In this document: one piece after another, positions 1 through 11,944 of the stretch
Numbering within the stretch: the first letter of the stretch is position 1
How the letters are laid out: each line of letters opens with the position of its first letter
Assembly (NCBI GenBank): GCA_030704615.1
Contig: CM060732.1
Span: 17,236,001 to 17,300,000, forward strand
Direction of reading: 5' to 3'
Length of the DNA stretch: 64,000 nt
Origin: Takakia lepidozioides
Taxonomy: Eukaryota > Streptophyta > Takakiopsida > Takakiales > Takakiaceae
Made by a program: the position numbers and the translations under genes
Notes under the pieces: model-generated
Told to the model about the DNA's origin: nothing
The model's database searches: none
What the model saw: only the letters and a program-made list of their open reading frames with translations

Positions 1-1690
1 CCAAGTGGCTTTTGCTCTTCGCACCTTGCAACCTGGATCAACTGATGGTGTTATGTAGTCGCCAAAAAACCAACCTAAATCAAGTCTCGTAGCGTGGGTA
101 CGGCAGGCTCTGTGTGGAAAAGGGAACCTTCACCGAATGCCCACGCAGGTTTATCAAATAACTACTGTAGCCGCCCACACCTAGTAATGCAAAATTTCAT
201 CACAAGTAGGTTGCTGCTACGCAGCTGGCTACGGGCTGGCCTTTCGCTGTGTTCACCCACTAGGCTTCCTTCCTTGGACACCCATGCGACGACTTATGCC
301 TCCAATCATAAGCTACAGATGTCTTTTGAATTGTTAACTCTCACCTTGGCACCCTCGTACCTGAGAAACGCCGATCTCACTGAAGACATTTCTATTGATT
401 TAAAGGCAATTCTAGGACGTGAAGTGAAGTTCAACAACAAGTCGAAACCCAAAAAAAAAAACGATTAAGGCAATGCAGGGGCCACCGTGTTCACAAACCG
501 TGTCCTGATCGACATTGCCCAATGACTTGAAAATTTCTAGCTTATTTCACAACTTGGTTCAGCGGCAGTGTTTAATTAAAAAACCTCCTCTTTTCCATCG
601 GCAGGGAATAATCGTGGCAGCTCCTCTTCTTGCCCAAACCCATCTGAGCCAGAAATTTTTGTACCCGAGTATCGTCCAACGCTACTGCCAGCCACCTTAG
701 ACCACCTTAAAATTTTCATTGAAGTGGCTCATGACGATAATCCCCAATCTCGGCTGCCCCTTGCTTCGTCAGTTTATGAAAGCCCCAGTATATTCTAATT
801 TGCAATGACTACTATGATGTCTGCTGCCCCAATCGAATATCCGACCAAGTGATCTAGCTTTCGCAACATTTTATGAAGACAAAATTCCACGAGACAACTT
901 TGTTGTTTTCACCAACTTGCCGAGCAACAGTCGACCTCTGGCCCTGTGTCGACAATCATGACTAAATGACGAAGATAGCTCCAAGGGCAGCTGATCCAAC
1001 CAGAGCAGGATAGTCTAAGCAACATCTACATGCCACATAGCGAAATATATGTACGCATATCCACCAAACGGCCAGTACCCTCAACCAGCTTCATGCTCCG
1101 CCTTATAGCGTCAAATACACATATCGAGTTCTGATGCCATAATGATTCAACATCCACTGATTAACCACAAAAAGGTCGCTCGCGTTGAACCTGACAAACT
1201 GGTTGATACGACAGCAAGTTCCGTAACCAAGCGGTGGCCGTACAACAATCGCCGCTCCCTCTTAATCACTTAACAACGTTCCATCTAACTAAAGAGTGCC
1301 TGAATGCCAGTAATCTCTACAACCTTGCCATCACAAGCTTCAAAACCAACTAAATTCGTATTTGGCACTCACAGATGCAAGCACAACTCTTTCTTGAGTG
1401 AAAGAGTAACTTACACAAACCACAACCTGTAAGCTTTGCATTAAACAAATCTCCACTCATCATAGGAGTCGAGCCAAGTGCACCCTATGATATGGGGAAT
1501 CCAATACTACAACGCCATAGCCATACGCGGAAGGCTCAACTCAAGAAAGTTGAGCCTCACCGCGTCTGCCGCCCTAGATGCCTAAACATATCTTGACCCT
1601 TGGATTGATACTTGTGCCAAGCCCAAGTGTCAATATATTCCATTTATTTTCTAGATAGTTTCACACTAATGTTAAACTAGTTAGTTTTAC
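1..1690. other. No recognisable gene
   Basis: Only short open frames occur here. The longest, 94-468 on plus (124 codons), has no motif I recognise and no splice-site framework around it. I see no tandem repeat, tRNA-like box or retroelement motif. The stretch may be intergenic or an intron of the host gene whose exons begin at 6152. Confidence 0.3.
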
Positions 1691-1698
1691 TAATTTCA

Positions 1699-2409
1699 CT
1701 AGTATAAAAACCACTTGACAAAATATTGGTATGATTTGACAATCTCAATTTCCTGTTGGTTGAAAATGAATCTGCGGTCCGCCTGGCCATTGAAAACCAT
1801 GATTTTGGTTTTGCTAAGATTGACTTGCAACCCATAGTCTTTGGAAAACTCTTCCAAGATGCAAAGATGGCGTTGCAGGAAGACAGGAGATTGTGCCAAG
1901 AGGGCAACACCATCAGCGTAGAGAAGATCTAATTGCATTGGTCCCCCATCCAACAACACCCCAACTCCATGGTTTTTTGAGATGTAACCCTCCAAAGCGT
2001 CAATGTAGATCCCGAAAAAGGTAGGTGAGAGGGGGCAGCCCTGTTTGACCCCAATGTTGATCTGCTGAGCATTCCCCCGCAACGTTGACCATGCCAATGA
2101 CAATCTCATACATGGAAGAGATGGCATATAGGATGTCCGGAGGGACTCCCACGCTATGGAGCCATTGGAAAAGAAGGTCTCGAGGAATTGAATCAAAAGC
2201 CTTTCAAAAGTCTACGAAGCAAACATACACCATTTTTTTGTCATACCTTGTTTTACCACAGTCTGAAGAGTGAAAATGTGGTCAAGAGTGGATCTGTTGC
2301 GACGAAAACCTGCTTGCCCCATAGCAAGCATGTGAGAGGATTCAGCCCAATCAACCAGTTCCAATACTACTACTCCCCCAAACAGTTTAGTCAGTAACGA
2401 AGACACCAT
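1699..2409 (-). pseudogene. LINE reverse transcriptase fragment, catalytic site altered
   Basis: Two frames together cover the palm of a LINE reverse transcriptase. The first (2409-2212) carries GQAGFRRNRSTLDHI, the classic N-terminal RT motif. The second (2196-1699) carries KQGCPLSPTFFGIYIDAL followed by the active-site box. The box reads YADG at 1909-1920 instead of YADD, so the second catalytic aspartate is lost. A frameshift separates the halves near 2200. The C-terminal part of ORF2 is missing. This copy cannot encode an active enzyme. Confidence 0.8.
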
Positions 2410-2474
2410 AATTGTGCGATAATTGGTCGGTGCGAACCTGTTAGCATTCTTGAAGAAGGGATGATGGTCTTTGT

Positions 2475-3506
2475 TTACTCTGTTGGAAAGCCATGTTGCA
2501 CTGCTTCATTGAAGAGGTGTGTTGTAAATGGGGGTTTTGTTGCCACATGCTTGATGAATTCACTCTGTAGCCTTGATATATCCAATGTCATGTCATTTCG
2601 CAACTTCTTGACTGCCTTGCTGATATTGGCTGCAGTGAAGAAAGATAAGTGTAGGGGTTTGGAGGTTATGGTAAGGGGAGATTGGCTTGGGGAGTGATAC
2701 AATGACTGAGCATACTTATGCTCGACGTGAATGTCAGTGATTGGGGGTGGGTCTCTATGAGGTTTTAGGAGGGACCAAAAGGTACGAGGAAAAAGCCTGA
2801 CCTTTGCAAAGAAAATAGATTGCAGCTTGAGACTGTAGGCTCTCTTTTTGGATCTAATGAGGCACATATAGTGCTTGAGAGCTTGGTTTTTGGAATCTGG
2901 AGAAGAATCATGGATATCACAGAGCAGAAATTTGATGTGACGTCTAGCAACTTTGCATTCTTCGTCATAAAATGGTGCATATCTATGAGTGGAGAAAGGT
3001 GGAGAGGTAGATGGGAAGGTGATTGTGAAGGATCGCAGGGCTGGGTTCCAAAGAGCGTGAGTGAGATAAGAAGCCTTATCATTAGTAGATGGTAAATTCA
3101 TGATGGAGGGGAGGATTGCCGCTAGGCATGTTTCATATTCGACGTCGTGTGACTGAGTGAAAGGAATATTAAAGTGAATACGTGGGTGTGAAAGGAGAGA
3201 AGCGGAGGAGTCTTTCATGGGGTAAGAGATGGAAGGAACTACAAAGGAAAGGCAAGAGTGATCAGAATCCGGGTACCTCATAATGTTAAAAGAGCTAACC
3301 CTATCAATTGTGTTGGGGCTCCCCAAGAGATAGTTGACCACGCTTTGTCCCTTGTACGTGTGGCAGGTGAACTGATTGGAGGATTTGTAGTTGGTAGTGC
3401 CATTGTAGATGACAAACCCTTGAACCTCACAAAATTTGAGTAGATGATGACCATAACTTGTGATTTCACTAGACACATCGAAACTGAAGAACGTTCTTTC
3501 CTTCAC
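2475..3506 (-). pseudogene. LINE endonuclease C-terminus and linker to RT
   Basis: This 343-codon open frame begins inside the endonuclease, where SDHSCLSF is the conserved SDH active-site box of APE-type nucleases. It runs through the variable linker and stops just before the RT motif at 2409. Residues 60-90 (around NYLLGSPNTIDRVSSF) match the usual strand before that box. The initiating methionine is only the first ATG after an upstream junction at about 3480, where similarity to the second copy ends, so the real start is lost. Confidence 0.65.
3005..3479. repeat. LINE internal block, copy 1 of a direct duplication
   Basis: 3005-3479 and 3698-4166 align along their whole length with roughly 90 percent identity by eye, including small indels. 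Both encode the endonuclease end (SDHSC) on the minus strand. The 218-bp spacer between them is not LINE-like in an obvious way. Confidence 0.75.
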
Positions 3507-3697
3507 TGTCCTCTCTACTATGAGATCCGTCGGAGATTTTTTTGTCTATTCTGAGATACCCAATCTCTCATAGTCTTCTTCCATTACAAGGATCAGAAAT
3601 GCTTAGCAGCATATCTCCATGAGGCATCGACTTTTAAATGATCCCTCGAACAATAGTTATTTTTGGGTTGCTTGTGGATAGCCCCTCTGCCTCTCTT

Positions 3698-4166
3698 AGA
3701 TGGGAGGGTGACTGGGAAGGATCACAGGGCTGAGTCCCAAAGAGAGTGAGTGAAATAGGAAGCCTTGTCATTAGTAGATGGTGGATTCATGATGGAGGGG
3801 TGACGCTAGGCATGTTTTATATTCGGCGTCGTGTAAGTGAGTGAAGGGAGTATTAAAGTGAATACGTGGGTGTGAAAAGAGAGAAGCAGATGAGTCTTTC
3901 ACGGGGTAAGAGATGAAAGGAATTGCAAAGGAAATGCAAGAGTGATCAGAAACCAGGTACCTCGTAATGTAAAAAGAGCTAACCCTATCAGTTGTGTTGA
4001 GGCTCCCCAAGAGATAGTCGACCACGCTTTGTCCCTTGTATGTGTGGCAAGTGAACTAATTGGAGGATTTGTAATTGGTAGTGCCATTGTAGATGACAAG
4101 CCTTTGAACCTCACAAAATTTGAATAGATGGTGACCATAACTTGTGATTTCACTAGAGACATCTGC
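3698..4166. repeat. LINE internal block, copy 2 of a direct duplication
   Basis: This is the partner of 3005-3479. It is contiguous with the endonuclease N-terminal part at 4267-4749, so it is the copy that belongs to the upstream half of the element. The first copy is contiguous with the RT. The pair marks the junction between two LINE fragments. Confidence 0.7.
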
Positions 4167-4266
4167 ACTTTGCCTTTCCAAGGCCATATGTGAGTGTTGG
4201 ATGTGAAGAGGGTCTGTGGGGTTGAAGGTTGGGGCCTAGAGCGATCCTATACGGACGTTGAAATTT

Positions 4267-4749
4267 TCAACCAAAAATGCGTCTATGTGTGGGGTACGGA
4301 GACCGCGGGACATATCCTCTTCCAATGGAACATACAGCTAATCTGTTCGCATGGTGAAGGCCACTGTGTGGAGATGCAACTAGGGCAAAATAACATCCCG
4401 CCAATAAAATGTTTGGTTGAGGGTTGTAGCCCTTGATGTGACACCAAATGTACTTTGCCAATGGGTCTTTGTATGGGAAAGAAATGTATGGTAGAAGCCA
4501 ATCAGCAAAGTAACAAGCGACTCCACCAGAGCCTTTAAGACATGTGCTTGGACGAGTCAATGCCTGAAAGCTATATCCGAGAACAGAAGGAGGGTCATTT
4601 CCTTCATACGCATGTGTTTCCAAAAGAAAAAGAATATCACACTTTGAGAGGATATCAAGAAGCCCTTGCAGATGGTTCCACAATGAGCCATTGCAGTTCC
4701 ATGAGCCGAAGTTCAGATGCGAGCGTGCGTTGGTTTCATGGGGCCCCAA
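4267..4749 (-). pseudogene. LINE APE-type endonuclease, N-terminal part
   Basis: A 160-codon frame contains FGSWNCNGSLWNHLQGLLD near its start and DILFLLETHAYEGND about 20 residues later. These match the first two active-site blocks of the exonuclease-endonuclease-phosphatase fold (the Asn of WNxNG and the Glu of LLET). After residue 110 the frame drifts and the domain continues in another frame at 4168-3899. The family nicks target DNA to prime reverse transcription. Confidence 0.75.
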
Positions 4750-5150
4750 CCCCTATTTAGAATTAGAGGGGCGACGTTCTTGCTGTCAAATGATGACCCT
4801 CCCATCTCTATAAACATTATAGTGCCCCTGTGCTCGAGTCTGTTTAACCTAATAGAGTTGAGCCCGCATGGCATTGTATTGCATGGGGGTCAAATCACCG
4901 TTGAGGTACATTCCCTGTCCTCTCAATTGAGGCCTCTGTCTAAGAACCCTATCCCGGGCACCTTTATATTTGAATCTTATGAACAAGCTTTTGTGCTCCG
5001 AAGTTCCTGCATGCCAAGCCCGTTCAATGCCACTCGCTCCCCATGGTTGAGCAAGGTTTTATTGAAGGAGGGTGGTGGCCGCAGGTCTCCCTTTGCAAGG
5101 GTATATAGTTGACCTGTGACCCGGATGTTCAGGGTTTTGTAAGCCCGTTG

Positions 5151-5522
5151 CTACTCCTCATGCAAAGTGGCTGAAACTGTTTCTTCCAAATGGGAACTCT
5201 TGTTGGCCGGTGCTGTGCTGCCCTTAATAATGTTAGCCCAAGAGGAAGCCTCTACCTTATGGTCCTCGAGTTCCCGAGCCATTGTAGACGTCGCTACCTT
5301 GTGGGTCTCCAAATATTTACTGAGGGTTAGCGCTTGCTGATGAATACTCGCCGTGAGGGGCGTCTCCGAAGCACGACTGTGCACCATTCGCTCTATAGGA
5401 CCGAGTTTGTCTTTGAGAGTCTTTTCAAAGTCTATTATCAGAGCACCTAGATCCTTTTCCACTTTGGCCAAGCGACCTGAGAGGTCCCTCTCTGTGAGGG
5501 ACCTCACTTCACCCTCAAGCAA
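5151..5522 (-). pseudogene. Coiled-coil fragment, LINE ORF1-like
   Basis: A 123-codon frame rich in Glu, Lys and Leu with heptad-like spacing (for example GRLAKVEKDLGALIIDFEKT). It sits just 5' of the endonuclease on the same strand, where ORF1 of a LINE would end. No zinc knuckle or RRM motif is visible, so the assignment rests on position and coiled-coil character alone. Confidence 0.45.
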
Positions 5523-6151
5523 CGGTGGCCCTGATGGCCATGGGACAAAGCAGAAGTAGAAACCCCAAACATAGCTATAAGCAGAAAGAAAAAGGGAGAT
5601 TCGTTACCTGGGAGGCCCAAAGAGACACACTAGGACAACACATATGAAGGAGTTCCAAACCAAAAACCCCTAGCTTGGATGCAGAAAGGAAGGAAATTAG
5701 CTTTTTGATTCAGCTGCAAGCCCAAAGGGCTCAAGGGATACATAAACCAACATTGCAAAACACGAAACGGTGTACCTGCACTTCAGACTGAAGGCCTCTG
5801 ACAAGGACTAGCTTTAACTGGACAATACTATCATCCTTTGTTTTATTGTGTACTCTGCTTGGGAAAGGAAGTGGGTACTCCTTTTTCATATAGGTTGCAT
5901 ATTATCGCTGACGCAAACTGTCCTGTTGGGCTATCTGAATCCCTCAATTGTGTAAACCGTTTCCCAAAGGCTTACTGAGGAATGCGGTAAACCTCTAGTA
6001 AGTCATCCGAGCAATGAGGTTAAGTGGAGTTCTGGGCCATGTTGCTTGCACATGAGTTTACTCAAGGTCCCATCGCAGAAATTCATGGGTTTCCATCCTT
6101 GCGAATAAGTTAATGCATTGCATTCATAACCTGTGGTAAGTTGTATTACAG

Positions 6152-9100
6152 CTGACAAAGCTTATTGAAAACATCTATAATTCAAAGATAGTCGCGGATG
6201 CTGTTGATGATGCTCAAGAGAATGAAAGGCAGACTGCGTGTGAGTTTGTGTACGACTTTATGCTCAACTCTTATGGGCTTAAAGGCCTGGCAGAGTCAGC
6301 TGTCCATGGAGTTTTCAAAAAAATCAAGCAACTCATTGTCAACAAGGGTATCGACAAATCCCATAGGGTAAGGTCAACAAGCCCAAATCTGACTGAGGCA
6401 GGGTAAGGCCTTTAAGGATGAGTCTCCTGATGTGCTGAACTTGTTACATAAATAGGAATGAACTGAAATGGACTTTGTATATAAATAGAAAGAATGAAGG
6501 AAAGAATACCCAGTCGTTATGGACAAACATGATGTGCATATGTCAAAAATGCTAGATTCAATCATCTGAATAAAACTCTCCTGGCAGGTGAGGCTATTCC
6601 AACGGTTTTGTGGCTATGATCCTCTCAGAGGATATTCAGAGCAGGACCTGTATCTCTACCTCAAGGTCCTTGCAAAAGCAAATAGCAGAATAGGTATGTT
6701 AATTCCAGCTGACGTGGACGATGGCATCAGCTTCATCAACTGCGCACAGATTGACTATTTGACAGAAGAACCGACCCTCCTTGCCCACTTCAAAGGCTCT
6801 CAGGAGGTTGCTTCTGACTTCCTTGAGCAGTTTGCTGCAGCAAATGCTACCCTGGAGAAGACTTCGAGTGAGGTGAAAGCTCCTCCCTTCATCTATAATT
6901 GATTTGTGGTATCCGATTTTTAGATATTGGCAGCAATGACAGTTTCGGAAACATCACACGGGACAAACTCTTACTGCAGTTTAGAAGTAATTTTTATGGC
7001 TTCATCCTGGCTTCATTCACACTTGCAGGTACATGACTATAGATATCTGATGTGGCATCACTATCTGCAGGTGTAACATATCTGTTGTTCACACTTGGTC
7101 ATGGCTATCCCATGTGGCTCAGCCAAGTGCCACATAGGATAGCTGAATATTAGAGATAGCTGTGGCAGGTAGCACTCTAGTGTAAAATTCAAAGCTATCT
7201 TAACCCCTGCTCAGAGCAGGGCCTATATACTCTGTTGCTGATACCTGCAAATGTGAATGCCAATAGGTTAAGCAAATATTTTACCCTTGTGCAGCTGGCC
7301 ATGTGGCAATTTGTCACAGATAGGATACCTGTAAGGAAAATAGCTATCTGCTAGTGTGAATCAGATAGTGTGAATCAGTTGCTTTTGGTTTCTTGGCTGA
7401 TTTGTTAGCTAAAGGCATTTTTGTGATGGTGACAGGTGCAAAAACTTGTAAAATTAACCCAAGTGAAAAAACTTGACTTTGACCTTCTGATGGAGGCCAT
7501 TATTGAGGTCCAGCCCCACAAGGTTAGAGTGCTTCCCATTCAACTGAGCAGAGTCCCGGTGGCACAGAAGTTCCAAAAACTCAAGTTCTTTATACATGAT
7601 ATGTCTTCACTGCCTCTGTGTGAGAAACTTCCAAGGATTTGGTTTTTTATGTGGGATCTTCGGGCTGATTTCTGCCTCGTCCTCCTGCTTTCCTGACTGA
7701 CAACGTCACAGGTAGTGCGATTTATGTGGAAAAGAACGTACTCATAAGACGTTTGCCATAGCCTTGTGGCCATAGACCCTGCGCCCAGTTTGGGCAGAAC
7801 AAGAGGAAACAGACACTATCTCTTTGTGAGGGGCTCCAGTAGTGGGACTTACCTTGACATAAACAACTAGTTTGGGCTTTCCAGATGTGCTCTAGAAATC
7901 CCTTCACACAGCTGCCCAGCAACTAGACCCAACAAGGCCAGGGCTTACAGAGCTTACGGGAAGAGAGAAAGCATGAAACAAGAATGAGAGGAGGGGCCCT
8001 CAACAAACATTTCTGATCCTCGTAATGGAAGACCTCTTGGGTATCACTGAATGAAGAAGAGAGAGCGAATAAAAGGAAGTTTTATCGTGCACTGATTTTC
8101 AGAGGCACTGTTACAATTGAAAGAAACACAGGGAAGACAATTTTTTTATTTTTGAAAAACAAACATGACACATTTTGTTTCGGGTCTTTTGGGATCTAGG
8201 ATCCGCATTCGTCAGATGTGTGTCAAAGTGGTATGTCCTGCAATCCCAAATGTCAATCAGCTTTTGAGAAAACGGCAAGATGTAGATTGAAACCCTGCCA
8301 CTGCTGTCTGCTAGTCAGGCTTTGTTGGCAGTTGTCATAGATCAGTACGAGAATTGGTCAAAGCAAAAGGAGGTCAGAAACTATTCTTTATCCTCAGCAT
8401 GAGACTTACCGATTGGGTTCCTTTTTCCCCAACTGGTTAACCTGGGTTAACTTCCCTGGAAACTTCAGCCTTGCCCCTTCAGCCAAGGCCCTTCACCTTT
8501 GGGTCCCTTGCTCAACACATGCCCCTTTCGATGAAGCTTCAACTCACGTGTTCACCTATGACCTGCCTTGGCCATGCTAATCTTAGCCTCATCTCTTACA
8601 CTGAATTCTTTTGGACATGAGTTGAGAGACGAAGAAGAAAAGAAAGAAACTTGGAACATCCACAGGGTTCCCCAGAGGGACAGAGCTTTTGTATTCCTCA
8701 AGGGAAGGTTAGGACTCTTTAAATTCAGGAACAACATGAGTTTCCGTTGCGTTCCTTCTATTCTTCTGGTGAGGATTTTTGGTTCATTGTCTTGCAATAC
8801 ACGCACAGAGCCACCATCTTCATTCTCTTCCTGACGGCTTCTACGTTAAATTCAGGTCTTGGATCTGTTTATGGCCTTGAGGGCTTCTTTCCTCTTTGGC
8901 ATTTCTTGTCATTGTGGTGTCTCAGCTTTGTTGAGGTGTTTGTGAAATTGTTTCTAGTTATAACAGTTTATCTGGGGTCTTGCCCCTGCCCTCGTGGAAG
9001 AACTAAAAAGGAGAGACCATGAGAGATGGAGAAACCGTTCAAAGTCAGCTCTCAAAGAACTGTTATTACCTGTGATGTAATGGCTGCAGGAGACCAAGAA

Positions 9101-10529
9101 AGAAGCAAAATTGAAGCCTATTGCCAAGGCCCCCCCCCTCACCAAAGAGGAGGTCAGATCCTCTGACCTGTGGCACTTTTCTTCCCACTAACGCTATTGT
9201 CATGTGAAGTTCTCATCGTTGGTCTACATCATGTACATTTGATGGTGATGCATGTGTTTGAGTTTGAAGGTGGATTCGTTGTGGGAGAAATGAAATGGTA
9301 CTTTATAATGTCCGCAGAAAGCTCAAAGAGCTTATGACGAGAAAGAGAGAGGGGCCAAGCAGCCCAAAAGCAAATGTTGCTCAAGGGATTGCCTAAGAGT
9401 CAACTCCTTATGCAGGAGAAAGAAACAAGAAAGAGGGAGGGGCCCATAGAAAGAACCTTTATAATGTCCAGAGAGGGCCACAAGGGTCCATGCAGAGAGA
9501 GAAATTTAGGACGTCCACAGGGGCTCAAGAAGTCCCGAGAGAATTGTATTCATTACTTGAACCAGGAAGGGAATGTCTGGCAGGATACAGATTAACACTG
9601 AACTTTTGCTGATCATAGCCTTGTGACATGTGCAACTGCTTTCATTGTTTGTTATGGGGTCCAAAAAGCACTTATGGCAATCCATTGACATATTGAAGTT
9701 CCTTTCTGCTTCTACCACATGATGTTGGCAGAGATTGGAACTGGAGAATCTCTTCATAGCTGGCGATGCAAACCAGGATGGTGTCTTGACTTTTTCGGAG
9801 TTCCGTGAGATCATAAGCTCTGCTGATGCATCTGTCTCCACACAAGATGCCTTGCGGATGTTCAGAGAGACCTTACTCCTCATGCCTGATGGGGGAGATA
9901 ACATCAGTCCTTCAGCCTTTGCAACTGTTTCTCATGCACATGGAATTACAGCTCCCTCAAATGTCATATTTGATCTACTCAGGAAGACATGGCTGCAGGT
10001 TAGATATAACTGTGCAATGCTTCATAGTGTCTTGTCTAGTTTCTCTTGTTTTTCATAAGGTTAAACCCTTGTGGTGATATAAGAGTCGAAAGCTTTTTGC
10101 ACATCGTATTGGGTTGTAATTTGCAATCTATTTGAGATATCTGAGCATAGGGCACCACATTCGAGTTTGAAGATGAATAAGGGATGATTATAGGGATGGG
10201 TTCACTTGAGAGCACGCTCTGAGTCCAGCATCGCTACTGTACACCTATCCTAACATAGAGAAGCACTCTACCAACATCTAAAGACCGTGTTGAAATGAGT
10301 CGTCCAGATCCAGGATGACATAAATGAGGAAAAGACAAATGAGGAAGTAGCGAAGAATCGGGCAGAAGAGTTGCGCGCGTCTTTATTGGATATGTTGGAG
10401 GAGAGCTTGGATATCAACCGAGCAGTACAAACTTTCCGCACCTTTGTTCTCGAATTTTGTGGAGATATAGGCAAAGAAAAAGCGCAGGATGTAGAGGGAA
10501 TTGATGACGGTGAAGGTGATAGTTCCTAA
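6152..10529 (+). CDS. Multi-exon host gene, EF-hand protein of possible ciliary type (partial)
   Basis: At least five exons share one reading phase (all junctions phase 0): 6152-6367, 6588-6872, 7436-7522, 9732-9998 and 10308-10529, each bounded by AG and GT. Joined, they give about 316 residues. The first exon has a helical block with EFVYDFMLNSYGLKGLAES, the second CGYDPLRGYSEQDLYLYLKV, the fourth a canonical EF-hand loop, and the last an acidic helical tail. The pattern reminds me of calcium-binding proteins of motile cilia and sperm, but I cannot name the family. The 5' exons are not found; an antisense LINE lies upstream. Unlike everything else in the window, these exons have no internal stops. 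Confidence 0.65.
6924..7028 (+). other. Candidate extra exon of the EF-hand gene
   Basis: A 105-base stretch bounded by TTTTTAG and GTACAT is open in two frames. In phase 0 it would join the neighbouring exons smoothly, but the preceding intron (6873-6923) would be only 51 bases. In the other frame it reads DSFGNITRDKLLLQFRSNF, which looks more protein-like and would pair with an alternative GTGAGG donor at 6869, but then it clashes in phase with the exon at 7436. Transcript data are needed to choose. Confidence 0.3.
9732..9998 (+). CDS. Exon with canonical EF-hand calcium-binding loop
   Basis: The 89-codon exon opens right after TTGGCAG and ends at CAG before GTTAGA. Residues 11-22 read DANQDGVLTFSE, a 12-residue EF loop with Asp, Asn and Asp at positions 1, 3 and 5, Gly at 6 and Glu at 12, all as required for calcium binding. 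Flanking helices are present (ELENLFIAG before, FREIISSADAS after). A second region, LMPDGGDNISPSAFATV, resembles a degenerate EF loop. Confidence 0.75.
10308..10529 (+). CDS. Probable terminal exon of the EF-hand gene
   Basis: After an acceptor at 10306-10307 (or 10312-10313, same phase) an open frame of about 73 codons without Met reads INEEKTNEEVAKNRAEELRA and LDMLEESLDINRAVQTFRTF, ends with an acidic tail and stops at TAA 10527-10529. It continues the phase of the exon ending at 9998. A GTGATA donor at 10516 is an alternative to the stop. The antisense frames here look random by comparison. Confidence 0.5.
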   Translation: MQDDINEEKTNEEVAKNRAEELRASLLDMLEESLDINRAVQTFRTFVLEFCGDIGKEKAQDVEGIDDGEGDSS

Positions 10530-11940
10530 TGAATATATCACAGCCAATTCAAAACCCTTCTGCTCAAAATTTCTTTGGGCAGGTTTTTGCATTCAATGTG
10601 GATTATACGCTCAAATATGTCAAAAATGTGAGAAGTTTTTCCAAGAAAGTTTAAGCAAAATGACCATTTCTAGGTTTGGTAATCATAAACATATGAGCAA
10701 GAGGGAACACACTACCTAGACATCTGATTTGAGTTTAAGGCTGGGATTATCGATATGGTCGCAGGATCTGAAGAGCATGAGAAGAGAAATTTTAAAATAC
10801 AATGTTAACTATGTCATGGTCTTCATCATACTTGATTGTTTGAACTGTTGAGTATATATATATAACGTCAACCGGAGTTAGCGTAACTAAGAGCCTCTTC
10901 CCCGTGCGGGTAGAAAGTGCACATATATACTACGATCAGTTGACCACTTTCAAGTTTGTGCTTCTTCGGGGTTATAGCTTATTCAGGATTATCGCGGGAG
11001 AACATCTATGAACGTGGGAACTAGCCCATGAAAGGGATGGAGAACAACATGAATGCAATCGTCATTGCACACTAAAGAACCCCAATTGCTCTAGCAATCA
11101 GAAGACGATAAGCCAACAAACACAATAGCACTTGAAGAATATTTTGCTTATGTACTTGCGAAAGCCTATCATCATTTAAGCTGGGTGTATAGCTAGAACT
11201 ATGTAAGGTTCCAATAGGTTCCTCTACTGAGCAAAACCTAACACCCAGTCTATAGTGCTAGCCCTAAATCTGATTTCAGTTGGTCCCAGATGCCTTCAAA
11301 TAATTTGTAAGAACCCAACGACGCCGTGTGTTGATCATGTACTGAACCCCGACATCTGAGAGGAAGGAGACATAAAAAAAAACACCTACCATTAGCATCG
11401 CTCGTCAAAAACATTCCAAATAGATGCAATATTCGTCGAGGTGATGTCAGGAATTACTAGCCCGGAGAACGACAAATTCGGCTGCAAAGAGCTTTTGAGT
11501 ACCATTCACCCAAGATTGTTTGATGCTAGCCTGCCAAACCACAGACAAACAAAACTAAAATGAGAAAGATGGAGAGAGATGATCCCACCTCAAGTATGAT
11601 GTCGTGCACCTAAGCATCGTGCCACAACATACATCACTGCCTACCACACATTCTAAGCACACAATCCGAGAAAGCTATGCCACAATCGCCCTCCTAGCTG
11701 GTGATTAGGTCCCTCTAACACCGGATAGCCGACAAGTACTGATCCTAATTGGATCATCGTTTGGTGTTCAACCGCTCATGTCCCATTTTCTAAAGTCGAT
11801 AGATCAAGAGGTCGGGTACAAAAGTAGCCCCAACGTTCGTCACCTTCCTCCAATCCATGGCTTTCACTTGGGTACGATGGTGTTGAACTCCCACTAGCAA
11901 ACCTTGGGTCCATGTCAACCTCACCATTGTCATGCCTATT
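10530..11940. other. No recognisable gene
   Basis: Short frames only. A TA-rich run at about 10854-10865 is the only simple feature. The 72-codon frame at 10501-10719 overlaps the end of the preceding exon in another frame and has no motif I recognise. Confidence 0.3.
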
Positions 11941-11944
11941 ACCT

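Larger units (their letters stand above)
1699..5522 (-). mobile_element. Degenerate LINE (non-LTR retrotransposon)
   Basis: Read on the minus strand from high to low coordinate, the order is that of a plant L1-like LINE: a coiled-coil ORF1-like piece (5522-5151), an APE-type endonuclease (4749-4267), the endonuclease C-terminus and linker (4168-3771 and again 3506-2475), then reverse transcriptase (2409-1699). The frame changes several times and no open frame spans a full domain. A block of about 470 bp is present twice, so this is either a partial duplication or two truncated LINEs joined. No poly(A) tail or target duplication was identified. Confidence 0.8.

Noticed and set aside
7540-9145. 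Several 60-90 codon frames on both strands between exons of the EF-hand gene
   Set aside because: No motifs, no consistent splice phase with the flanking exons; treated as intron.
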